Assembly: GCF_022414595.1 (NCBI RefSeq)
Contig: NZ_JADWYO010000003.1
Coordinates: 1-64,000 of the forward strand
Reading direction: 5' to 3'
Source: Streptomyces sp. MUM 203J
Lineage (GTDB): Bacteria; Actinomycetota; Actinomycetes; Streptomycetales; Streptomycetaceae
DNA length: 64,000 bases
The translations under genes were made by a program, and so were the position numbers. The notes below the pieces were generated by a model. The model was not told where the DNA came from. It searched no databases and was given only the letters and a program-made list of their open reading frames with translations. Position 1 is the stretch's first letter, and each line of letters begins with the position of its first letter. This document shows, piece after piece, positions 16,594-25,100 of the stretch.

Positions 16594-17625
16594 TCAGTTG
16601 TGGTCGCGTGCAGAGGTGGCCCTGCCGGTCGCCTGTCGGCGGAAGTCGCTGGGCGTCAGCCCGTACGCGGCGCGGAAGACGCGGCTGAACTCGGGCGGGG
16701 CCAGGAAGCCCCACCGGGCGGCGAGCGCGCCGATGGGCCGGCCGCGCAGCCGGGGGTCGGCCAGGTCGGCGCGGCAGCGTTCGAGGCGGCGGCGTCGGAT
16801 GGTGGCGGCGACGGTCTCGGGCTCGGTGCGGAAGAGCTGGTGCAGGGTGCGGAGGGAGATGTGGTGGTGCGCCGCGATGTGGGCGGGGGTGAGGGCGGGG
16901 TCCGCGAGGTTGGCGTCGATGAACGCGTTGATGCGGGCCAGCAGTTCCCGGCGGCGCGTCTCGGCGGGGAGGAGGGGCGCGGCGTCCGCGTACTCGGCGA
17001 GGAACGCGGCGGCGAGGTCGAGCGCGATGGTGCCGAGACGGTGGCTCTCGGCGGGGGCCAGGTCGGCGGCGCGCTCGATCAGGGTCCGCAGGTACTGGGT
17101 GAGGAGCGTGCCGCTCACCCCGGTGGGGGAGAGGCGCTGGGCGAGGAGGCGGTCGGCCGTGTGCGCGGGGAGCGGGAAGGCGCTCTTGGGCACCCGGAGC
17201 ATGATGGTCCGGCCACGGCCTTGGTCGTCGGTGAAGCGGGTGCGCAGGGGGTGGGAGGTGTCGAAGAGGACGAAGTCACCGGTGCGGACCAGGGTGTCGG
17301 TGCGGAGCTGTTCGACGCGTATGGGGCGTTCGGTCAGCAGGCAGAGCTGGTAGGTCTCGGGGTCGCCGCGGCGGATGTGGCGCGGTGTGCGTACGGCGGT
17401 GTGGGAGGGGAGGGAGAAGGACATGACCTGGGGCTGTCCACCCAGGTCGACGGTTGTCGCGGTCGCGTCGAAGTCGGGGGCGTGCGGGCTGGTGAGGGTG
17501 ATGGGGGCGAGGCTCTGGCTGACCATGTCGGTGTACCAGTCGAAGCGGTCCCGGGCGGGGAGCGCGGTGGTGGAGCTGGTGATGGTCGCGGTGGTCGCGG
17601 GGGGTGTCGGCGTCAGGTGGTGCAC
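16594..17625 (-). CDS. AraC-family transcriptional regulator
   Basis: This 343-residue protein has an N-terminal AraC-binding-like region (RDRFDWYTDMVSQSLAPI, GDFVLFDTSHPLRTRF) and a C-terminal pair of helix-turn-helices (INAFIDANLADPALTPAHIAA, LRTLHQLFRTE, IGALAARWGFLAPPEFSRVFRAAYGLTPSDFRR), the AraC/XylS signature. It lies alone and converges with the HATPase gene across about 266 bp in which I see no gene. The effector and targets are unknown. Confidence 0.92.
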   Translation of the reverse strand: MHHLTPTPPATTATITSSTTALPARDRFDWYTDMVSQSLAPITLTSPHAPDFDATATTVDLGGQPQVMSFSLPSHTAVRTPRHIRRGDPETYQLCLLTERPIRVEQLRTDTLVRTGDFVLFDTSHPLRTRFTDDQGRGRTIMLRVPKSAFPLPAHTADRLLAQRLSPTGVSGTLLTQYLRTLIERAADLAPAESHRLGTIALDLAAAFLAEYADAAPLLPAETRRRELLARINAFIDANLADPALTPAHIAAHHHISLRTLHQLFRTEPETVAATIRRRRLERCRADLADPRLRGRPIGALAARWGFLAPPEFSRVFRAAYGLTPSDFRRQATGRATSARDHN

Positions 17626-17666
17626 ACCTCATGGTGGGGACGGAGGGGCCCTGGCCGGAAGGCCGT

Positions 17667-18307
17667 TCACCGGCCATGTGGGGTGTGTGCGGCGGCGGGG
17701 ACGCCTGCTGCGGTGAGGTGGTGCCGCACCTCGGAGAGGCTGGTGGCGTGCAGGTGGGCCTGGTGGAGGGCGGTTGCGGGGTGGGTGGTCGTCAGGCCGA
17801 CGACCCGGCAGCCCGCGGTCGCCGCGGCCTCTACGCCCGCGGGGGCGTCCTCCACGACCAGGCAGGCCTGCGGGGGGACGCCGAGGCGGTCGGCGGCCAG
17901 GAGGAAGCAGTCGGGGGCGGGTTTGGCGTGGGTGACGTCGGAGCCGTACACGCCGACGGGCGGGAGGGGGAGGGCGGCTGCGGCGAAGGCGCGGTCGTTG
18001 AGGCCACGAGGGCGTGGGGGGTGTGGGCGAGGGAGCGCAGGAGGGCGGCGGCTCCGGTGATCGGGGGGATGCGGTCCTGCTCCTGGGCCAGGAGGGCGTC
18101 GAGTGTTCGGCGCTCGGTGGACGGGTTCAGGTGCGGGGCGGCGTCCTTGACGGTGTCCTCGGGGCGGCGGCCGAAGGTGAGCCGCCATGCCTTCTCAGGG
18201 TCGAGGCCGTGCGTGAGTGACCAGGCGGACCAGACTCTGCGGTGGGCGGCTGTGGAGTCCAGCAGGACGCCGTCGACGTCGAGGAGCACGGCGGAGATCG
18301 TCGTCAT
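17667..18307 (-). pseudogene. HAD-superfamily phosphatase, frameshifted
   Basis: The 5' part starts at the ATG at 18307 and encodes a HAD nucleophile motif (LLDVDGVLLDS) and cap region to [15 protein letters not shown]. The 3' part continues in a different frame with [12 protein letters not shown], the motif [20 protein letters not shown] and the acidic motif [12 protein letters not shown]. The junction is near 18000, where GCCTCAACGAC lacks one base relative to a continuous reading (GCC TCx AAC GAC). With one base restored, a complete HAD-IA hydrolase of about 213 residues results. This is either a real inactivating deletion or a sequencing error. Confidence 0.85.
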
Positions 18308-18314
18308 GGAGGGG

Positions 18315-18920
18315 TCACCTGTCTTCGTCTGTGGCGTGTTCCAGGTCGGCAGGGATGTTCCGGATGCGGTCGTGATCTGGTGGACCTCGCACCCCCATGA
18401 GCTGGACGCGGCGCAGAGTTGTCGCCGGGCGCGCTCGCCGTCCTCGGACGGGTAGGCGACCCGGATCTGGTGGGCGCGGAACATGTCGTCGGTGAGCAGT
18501 TGGTCGGTGTCAGTGGTCGCGAGGTGGTCTTGTCCCGTGCCGTCGTGTCCGGAGTGCCACGATCCCGCGTCGGTGGTTCGCGGTGGGGGCCGATGTCTGG
18601 CGCAGCGTGGCCCCGATGAGTGGGCCGCCGGGGGACGGGTGCAGGGGGTGCGGGTAGCGCTCGCGGGCCCGGTCGTGGCCGGATTGCCATGCGGGGGTGT
18701 GGTGCTGGTGCGTGCCGAACGGTGTCCGGAGGTAGCGGAAGTCGCAGAACTCGCTCCATGCGTAGGCTTCGACGAGTTGCCTGTGGTCGCCCGGCATCCG
18801 GGTACCGAGCGCGGTCTCCGCCGCTCTCCAGCGCCCCTGGGCGTCCGTGGGGGAGGTCGGCGGTAGCGCGAGCCGGACCAGCCGGTCGTGGGCGGACCCG
18901 GGAGGCTTCGGGGCAGGCAT
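18315..18920 (-). pseudogene. Decayed gene, SMI1/KNR4-like N-terminal part
   Basis: From 18920 one frame encodes an SMI1/KNR4 (SUKH)-like start (RWRAAETALGTRMPGDHRQLVEAYAW, then LHPSPGGPLIGATL) but soon loses coding character and stops at 18510. Coding-like codon use moves to a second frame (around 18500-18370, TDDMFRAHQIRVAYPSEDGE) and perhaps back for a tail ending ADLEHATDEDR with a stop at 18315. I infer one or two decayed genes with at least two frameshifts. SUKH proteins are common toxin-immunity partners, which fits the nearby Rhs remnants. Confidence 0.45.
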
Positions 18921-18964
18921 GGGAGGCAGCGCGCTTGTCTGCCGGGGACACTGGAGTGGGGGGC

Positions 18965-19798
18965 CTACTCGATCGGGCGGCGCATCTCCTCGCGGACCGC
19001 AAGTGTGGTGCGGGCAGCCGAGGCAAGGTCGAGTGATTCCGGGCTCGCGGTGGCGGTCTTCGCGGTGAACTCGGCAACGGATCCGTTGGTGTTGTCATCG
19101 GCCCAGGCGCACATGGGGAAGACAGCCCGGCCGCTGCCCGGGTCCTTCTTGGAGAGAACCTGGCAGGTCACGGTGATGGTCGAGCCAGGCGGGGTGATGT
19201 CCTGCGGAGGCACAAGCACCTGGGCGCCGGGCGCGTCCGCCGCGCCCTTGAGCGTTTCGGTGCGGGCGGTGTCCGGATTCTTGATCCGGCCGTAGAGGCC
19301 GGAGACGACCAGGACCCCGGTCCCGTCCTCGCCGGTGGCTGCGTACTGACCCACCGCAGCCTTCGTACCGCGGATGTTCGCCTCGCTCATGTCCTTGAGG
19401 TCGCGGTTCACCGTGTCTGAGAGGTCGTCGGCGAGTGTGTACCGGCCGTCGAGCAGCGTTGGGGGCAGCTCCAGCCGGTGCGTGGCGGCCGGGTAGCCGG
19501 AGTCGGAGCGGATGAGGTTGCTGCCGAGCCAGCCGAGCAGCAGCAGGAAGGCGACGGAGGCGGCGATGATGCCCAGGACCAGGCCGGTCCGCTTCTTGCG
19601 CGGGGGCGGCGGGAAGGGCGGCTGCCCGTAGGCCGGCCCGTATGGGTGGCCGTACGGGTGCTGGCCGTAGTGCTGGGGGTAACCGCCCTGGGGCGGCTGG
19701 CCCGCGTATGGCTGCGGGGGGTACGGGGACTGGGGGCCGCCCGGGTGAGGCTGTTGGCCCTGGGGCTGCTGTTGGCCCTGATACGGCGGCATGGACAT
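18965..19798 (-). CDS. Pro/Gln-rich single-pass membrane protein
   Basis: This protein of about 277 residues has a disordered cytoplasmic N-terminus rich in Pro, Gln, Gly and Tyr (about 1-66), the stop-transfer KKR, one transmembrane helix (about 70-92, TGLVLGIIAASVAFLLLLGW) and an extracytoplasmic domain of about 180 residues with two cysteines. The topology is typical of actinobacterial envelope proteins of unknown function. I prefer the ATG at 19798 (MSMPPYQGQ); an ATG two codons later is possible. No close family is recognised. Confidence 0.7.
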   Translation of the reverse strand: MSMPPYQGQQQPQGQQPHPGGPQSPYPPQPYAGQPPQGGYPQHYGQHPYGHPYGPAYGQPPFPPPPRKKRTGLVLGIIAASVAFLLLLGWLGSNLIRSDSGYPAATHRLELPPTLLDGRYTLADDLSDTVNRDLKDMSEANIRGTKAAVGQYAATGEDGTGVLVVSGLYGRIKNPDTARTETLKGAADAPGAQVLVPPQDITPPGSTITVTCQVLSKKDPGSGRAVFPMCAWADDNTNGSVAEFTAKTATASPESLDLASAARTTLAVREEMRRPIE

Positions 19799-19945
19799 GC
19801 CGGTACGGTACGCCAACCGGGTCTTGCCTGACGGCGCTGCTCGGCCAGCCGCCTCACCGCGCAGGCGGGCTGGCGTACCTCCGGCCCGTCAGCACTGTCG
19901 GGGCAACTCGCCACGAGAGAATGTTTGCGAGGCTTCTTCGGATCT

Positions 19946-20010
19946 ACTACTCCACCAACCACCAGGTCGTCATCGATGCCGACACCCGCCTGGTCGACCC
20001 GGTCGGCCTG
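19946..20010 (+). pseudogene. Possible IS5-family transposase remnant
   Basis: A short plus-strand reading, STNHQVVIDADTRLV, resembles the conserved NHQVV-DADTRLV block of IS5-type DDE transposases. The sequence on both sides does not continue the match, and no inverted repeats are seen. It would be only a scar of a past insertion next to the Rhs remnant. Confidence 0.35.
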
Positions 20011-20062
20011 GCATCGGCGCCACCGGCGCTGACGAGGACCTGGGTGGGCAGCGTGTTGTGCG

Positions 20063-20506
20063 TCAGGAAAACTCGTGCAGCACCACCCAGTAGTCGTACT
20101 CCTCCACCGAGGCGGCGCAAAGGTGGCTGCCGTTGATCGACACGGCAAGGAACTCGGGGGAACCCGTCACACCGGCGATGCGTGAGGGCAGGTTCCTGCC
20201 GATGGTGTCCCGGACCCTTACCCAGCCGATCTCACTGCCTCCCGACACGGGCGGGAGGACGAGGAACTCGCCGTTGTCGTCATAGAGCGAGACACGTGAC
20301 GCGTGGAAGTGCCATTTCTCGTCCAGTTCGGCGATGGCACCGGGGGATGAGGTCGGAATCGAGGCGACCGGCTCGACCTCGAATCCGGTGACGGCGTAGA
20401 TGGCGGATCGCACCGGGGGCCCGTCCTGCGACGTGCTCTCCAGCACATGGAGGCCGCAGCGCTCCAGGACGTCCCGCCACTCGGGCCTCTGCTGCTCCGT
20501 CGACAC
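20063..20506 (-). CDS. Putative immunity protein of the orphan Rhs toxin
   Basis: This 147-residue acidic soluble protein begins at a GTG (20506) with AAGGG 6 nt upstream, 11 nt after the stop of the orphan Rhs C-terminal toxin. It has a duplicated, WD/β-rich feel (GRNLPSRIAGVTGSPEFLAV, EEYDYWVVLHEF) but I do not recognise the fold. The assignment as the cognate immunity protein rests on position and size. The gene is intact although the toxin upstream carries frameshifts. Confidence 0.6.
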   Translation of the reverse strand: MSTEQQRPEWRDVLERCGLHVLESTSQDGPPVRSAIYAVTGFEVEPVASIPTSSPGAIAELDEKWHFHASRVSLYDDNGEFLVLPPVSGGSEIGWVRVRDTIGRNLPSRIAGVTGSPEFLAVSINGSHLCAASVEEYDYWVVLHEFS

Positions 20507-20517
20507 CCCTGACCCTT

Positions 20518-21769
20518 TCAGCAGACCTCGTAGAAGAGGTGGTGAGCACCACCCGGTTTGTTGATCTTGGCATGCCGCTCCATGTCCTCCGGGTAGCCCC
20601 AGGCATCGTCGAACCGGACGCGCGTTGTCCCAGCCGAAGTTGACGAGGCTGCGTGTGCCGTCGATCTCCGGCTTTCCGGTGTGGAAGGAGGGTCCTGCCG
20701 GGGCATGGGTGTGTTCGACGACCACTCGCGAGCCGCTCTCCGTCTCGAACCGGCGGAAGCTGTCCCAGTGCGCGAGGCCTGGCAAGTAGGTGTATCCGGG
20801 CATGTGCTGCATGTCCTTGTCCCCGCTGACGACCCATCGACCGAGGGGCTCCTCTCCATAGGGGACGCTGGCGAGGTCAAACGCCGCGCTCGTTCCGCGT
20901 TGTCCCGGGCTTTGAAGGGGTTGCCTTTCTCGCTTGGTGGGCACGGGTTGAGTCCGTACGGGTCGGACCAGGTGCGCGGGTTGTGGACATAGGTGCCCGG
21001 ATTGGGTGCGGGGGTGAGCCCGAGCGGGTCAGGGGTCAGTTGATGGGCGGTCCCGGGTAGTAGTGCTGGAAGTAGTTGTGGTGCAGACCGGTTTCGGGGT
21101 CGTAGTACTGACCCGGGATACGGAGTGGTGTGTGCGCGGAGCTTCTCCTGGCCCAGGCGGCTGTGCCCCAGAGGTGCGGTGGGCGCGCCAGGCTGTCTCG
21201 CTGTCCTGTCCGACGAGTTCGCTGGGCGTACCGACGAGGTCGGTGACCACGGCGAAGGAGCGGGAGTCGATCTCTTCCTGGGGCGCGCCTCTCGCGGTGA
21301 TTCGGTCCGTCTGGGCGACCGGGCGCAGGCCCTGGTGGTCCCAGGTCAGGGTGACCGGATTCGGCAGGGCGGTGGAAGTGGTGGTCTGCTCGCAGAGGGT
21401 CGTACCGTCCCAGGTGAAGGCGACCCTCTCGACGACCGTTTCGCCGCCTTCCGATAGGTGGTGCTTCCCGGTGCGGCGTCCCGGCGGGTCGTACGTGTAG
21501 CGCCAGGTGTCCGGCTTGCGGGAGAGATAGGTCTTCTGACGCAGGGTGATGCGACCCAGCCCGTCGTGCTGGTAGCGGACCCGGCCCGCGCGGGTCAGGC
21601 GGGTGCCTGCGTAGGTGCGGGGGCCCACCGCCTCCTGGCCGGGGTGCCTCGCCGGTCGGGTTGCTTGTTGCCGATATTCAATGGCGATCGGAGCTTGTGT
21701 TGGCAGCGTGAAGTGCGTCTTCTTGTCGTGATGTCTGCTCAATCGATCCAGCCTCGAGTCACCTGACAT
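20518..21769 (-). pseudogene. Orphan Rhs C-terminal tip with toxin domain, multiply frameshifted
   Basis: From 21769 the frame matches the C-terminal third of the intact Rhs protein in this window (GPRTYAGTRLTRAGR, LSRKPDTW, FTWDGTTLCEQTT, VVTDLVGTPSELV). It has a deletion of about 24 residues after PDTW. It then changes frame near 21180 (TLWGTAAWARRSS, GQYYDPETGLHHNYF), again near 21055 (LTPDPLGLTPAPNPGTYVHN), near 20900 (AFDLASVPYGEEPLGRWVV) and near 20625 (VRFDDAWGYPEDMERHA), ending at 20518. The C-terminal domain contains VVVEHTHAPAGPSFHTGKP. It looks like a displaced tip left by Rhs recombination and now decaying. Confidence 0.8.
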
Positions 21770-21785
21770 CGCTCCTCATATCTGT

Positions 21786-22136
21786 TCAGCGCAGCAGGGT
21801 TTGGTCCGAGATGGTGATGTGCGGAAAGATCTGGATCTCCATCCGTCCGGTCGTGTCCTGTGTGTTGAAATCGATTGCCAGCTTGGTTGATTCGCGAGTA
21901 TCGATGATTCGGAGGAGTGTTGCGCCCTCCCGGAACGATGCGAATGTGGAACCTCGCGATGCTGGGTGCCAGGTGACAGAGACGGACTTGCCGACCGTGT
22001 CGTACGAGAACTGAAAATTCTCTCCGGTTACTTCGAAAAAGTCGATTCTGCATTCGGTTTCCCCAGTGGTCACTGGCTCGACTCCGAATGCGTTCACGAA
22101 TTCCTGAGGGCTCGGTGCCACGAACTCTTCGGCCAT
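21786..22136 (-). CDS. Putative immunity protein of the intact Rhs toxin
   Basis: This 116-residue protein lies 35 bp downstream of the Rhs gene and is co-oriented with it. It is predicted to be mostly β-strand (RIDFFEVTGENFQFSYDTVG, SVSVTWHPASRG, MEIQIFPHITIS). The gene is clearly more A+T-rich than its surroundings, with codons such as ATT, GAA and AAA, like the toxin tip before it. Position, size and base composition mark it as the cognate immunity gene. The family is not recognised. Confidence 0.65.
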   Translation of the reverse strand: MAEEFVAPSPQEFVNAFGVEPVTTGETECRIDFFEVTGENFQFSYDTVGKSVSVTWHPASRGSTFASFREGATLLRIIDTRESTKLAIDFNTQDTTGRMEIQIFPHITISDQTLLR

Positions 22137-22171
22137 GGCTCTCCTTTGTCTTGCGGGATCTTTGGTCAGAT

Positions 22172-25100
22172 TTATTGGGGGTTGGCTTTGGTGGGCTCCT
22201 CGGTTATGTTAGTCCACCACTTTCCTCCCTTGAAAATCACCGTTGTAAGACGTAGTGTGCCGTCGGGCGTGATCTGCCATGTCGCCTCTGCCTCTCGCAT
22301 GCCCCATCTGCCCGTTATGACGGAATGTGTCTCGCCGTAGTTTCCCCATTGATTGCTGAAGGTCTTGGTGAATCCGTTCTTTGCGGCTTCCTGTAGATGT
22401 TGACGGACGTATTGACGAGAGGCTGGCGTGTCGTCGAACCCAATGCTCTTCAGCTGGTCTGCATTCTGTCTTGCCCTTGCCGAGTTGTGCTCATCTGCCT
22501 TTATGCCCTTGTTGAAGAGGTAGTTAAGCTTCCCTTCGTCAACGTAGGGGGAAAGGCCCAAGGGGTCTGACCACACGTGTGGGTTGTGGACATACGTGGC
22601 CGGGTTGGGAGCCGGTGTGAGGCCCAGGGGGTCGGGGGAGAGGTAGCGGGCGGATTCGGGGTCGTAGTGGCGGAAGTAGTTGTAGTGGAGGCCGGTTTCG
22701 GGGTCGAAGTACTGGCCGGGGAAGCGGAGGGGGGTGTAGGTGGTGCTGGAGGACGCCCAGGTTGTGATGCCCCAGAGGGTGGTTCGGGTGTGCCAGGCGA
22801 GGGTGCCTGACTCGTCTACCAGCTCTGTGGGGGTGCCTACGAGGTCGGTGATGATCGTGAAGAAGCGGGTGTCTATTGCCTCTTGTGGGGTGTCTTTGCT
22901 CAGGAGGCGTTCTGTCTGGGTCAGGGGGTGTAGGCCCTTGTGATCCCAGGTCAGCGCTATCGGGTGGGGGAAGTTCGGTGACTCTGTCGTCTGCTCGCAG
23001 AGGGTTGTGCCGTCCCAGGTGAAGGTCGTCTGCTCCTCGGTTGTCTTCTTGTCTGGGGACAGGCGTTCTTTTGATATTCGGCGGCCCAGGGGGTCGTATG
23101 CGTAGCGCCAGACCGTGCCGTCGGGGGTGGCGACCTGGGTCAGGCGGTCTTCTGGGTCCCACTCGTAGTGCCACGTGTCCGGCTTGCGGGACAGGCGGGG
23201 CTTCTGGCGGAGGACCACTCGGCCCTGCGCGTCGTGTTCGTAGCGGATCCGGCCCGCGCGGGTGATGCGGGTGCCGGTGTAGGTGCGGGGGCCTGTGGAC
23301 TCCTGGCCGGGGTGGGACTCGGGCCAGGACGCCTGTATCTGGTTGCCGGCCTCGTCGTAGGCATAGCGTTCCGTCCAGTTCGCCGCGGTCACCGTTGTGA
23401 CGCGGCCCGCCGCATCCAGGGTGAAGCGACGGGTGCCCGAGAGGCGGTCCTCGATCGAGGTGAGGTTTCCTTCGGGGCTGTAGGTGTAGGAGCGTTGTTG
23501 GATGGGGGTGGTCGGGGTTGCTGTCTGCTGGCTCGCCAGTCGGCCTGCCGCGTCGTATGCGTGGGTCAGCGTGAGCGTGTCGCCTATGTGCCGGGACAGT
23601 TCCCTGCCCGCCGCGTCATGGGCGAACGTGAGCCTGCGTCCGGAGGTCTGCAGTTCCGTGCGATTGCCTGCCGCGTCGTACGTCCACATGCTCGTCGCGC
23701 CCGTGGGCGTGGTGCGGCCTGTGCGGCGACCCAGTTGGTCGTACGTGTAGGTGAGTTCCCTGTCGTTCACCTTCTCCGACAGGAGTCGGCCGTGGCGGTC
23801 TCGTAGGAGGGTGAGCGTGGCGTCCGGGGAGGCAGCCACCGCCAGTTCGTCGAATACGTCGTACTCGTAGGTGGTGACTTGGCCCGCTACGTCCTTGCGG
23901 ATGATCTGGCCCAGCTCGTTGCGCTCGTAGAGGATCGTTTCGCCCAGGCCGTTCGTCCGGGACTTGAGGGTGCCCGCCCGGTCGTGCTCGTAGGTCAGAG
24001 TGCGGTCGTCGAAGTCCGTTTCCGAGGTGAGGTTGCCTGCGGCGTCGTAGGAGTACGTCCAGGTCAGGCCCTGGGGGTTCAGGACCTCCGTCAGTCGGAG
24101 TTCGGTGTCGTGGGTGAACTCGTAGCGCACTCCGTCCGGGCCCGTGCGGGCCTTCAGCAGGTCGAAGTGGGTGTACTCGTGCAGGGTCACCCCGCCCGCC
24201 GCGTTCGTGTGCGTCAGGCAGTTGCCCTCGCCGTCGTACGTCCAGGACTCCGTGGTTCCGTCGGGGGCCGTTCTGCGGGACAGGCGGCCCTCGGGGGTCC
24301 ATTCCAGGAGCGTCGTAGCACCGAGTGCGTCGGTGATGGCCGTCGGGCGGCCGAAGGCATCCCGGGCGTAGCGAGTTGTCCCGCCCAGGGGGTCCGTGAT
24401 GGTGAGGGGGAGGCCCTTGGTGTCGCAGTGGATGGTCGTGGTGTGGCCCAGGGCGTCTGTGACCGAGGTGACGGCGCCCCTTTCGTCGTACGTGAAGTGG
24501 GTCGTTGTGCCCGTCGGGTCCGTGACGGCTGTGCGGTTGCCCTTCTCGTCGTACGACTGGCGGATCACCCTGCCGTCCGGGAGCACTGCCCTGAGGGGTT
24601 GGCCCTGGGCGTTGTGCTGGGCCGTCGAGCGGCGGCCGTCGGGACGGACGGCCGTGGTGAGGTTGCCTTCCTCGTCGTACTCGAAGCGGGTCGTCCGGCC
24701 CAGCGGGTCTGTGTGCGCGAGGAGGCGGTTGCGGCGGTCTCGTTCGTAGCGGGTGACCGCGCCGAGCGGATCGATCTCGGCCACCACCTGGTGGGCTTCG
24801 TCGATCAGGAAGCGGCGGGTGTCGCCCGAGGACGTAGTCGTGGTGGTGACACGGTGGCCGGTTTCCGGGTCTGTCTCGTCGTACGTCAGCCGCAGGGCCA
24901 CGTGACCGGCCTCGCCGCCTTCCGCGACGCACCTGTCCTGATCGTCGTACGCGTAGTCGTAGCGACTGCCGTTCCGGTCCGTCCAGGACGTGACGCGGCC
25001 GCGGTCGTCGTAGGCGAAGCGCAAGGGCAGGCCAGAGGAGTTGACGACCTCGGTGAGGCGGCCGTCCGTGTAGGCGTAGCGGAGGATCTCCTGGTCCTGC

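Noticed and set aside
16228..18060. Long plus-strand frame opposite the AraC regulator
   Set aside because: No recognisable domain; its codon bias is the mirror of the AraC gene, which has clear helix-turn-helix motifs.
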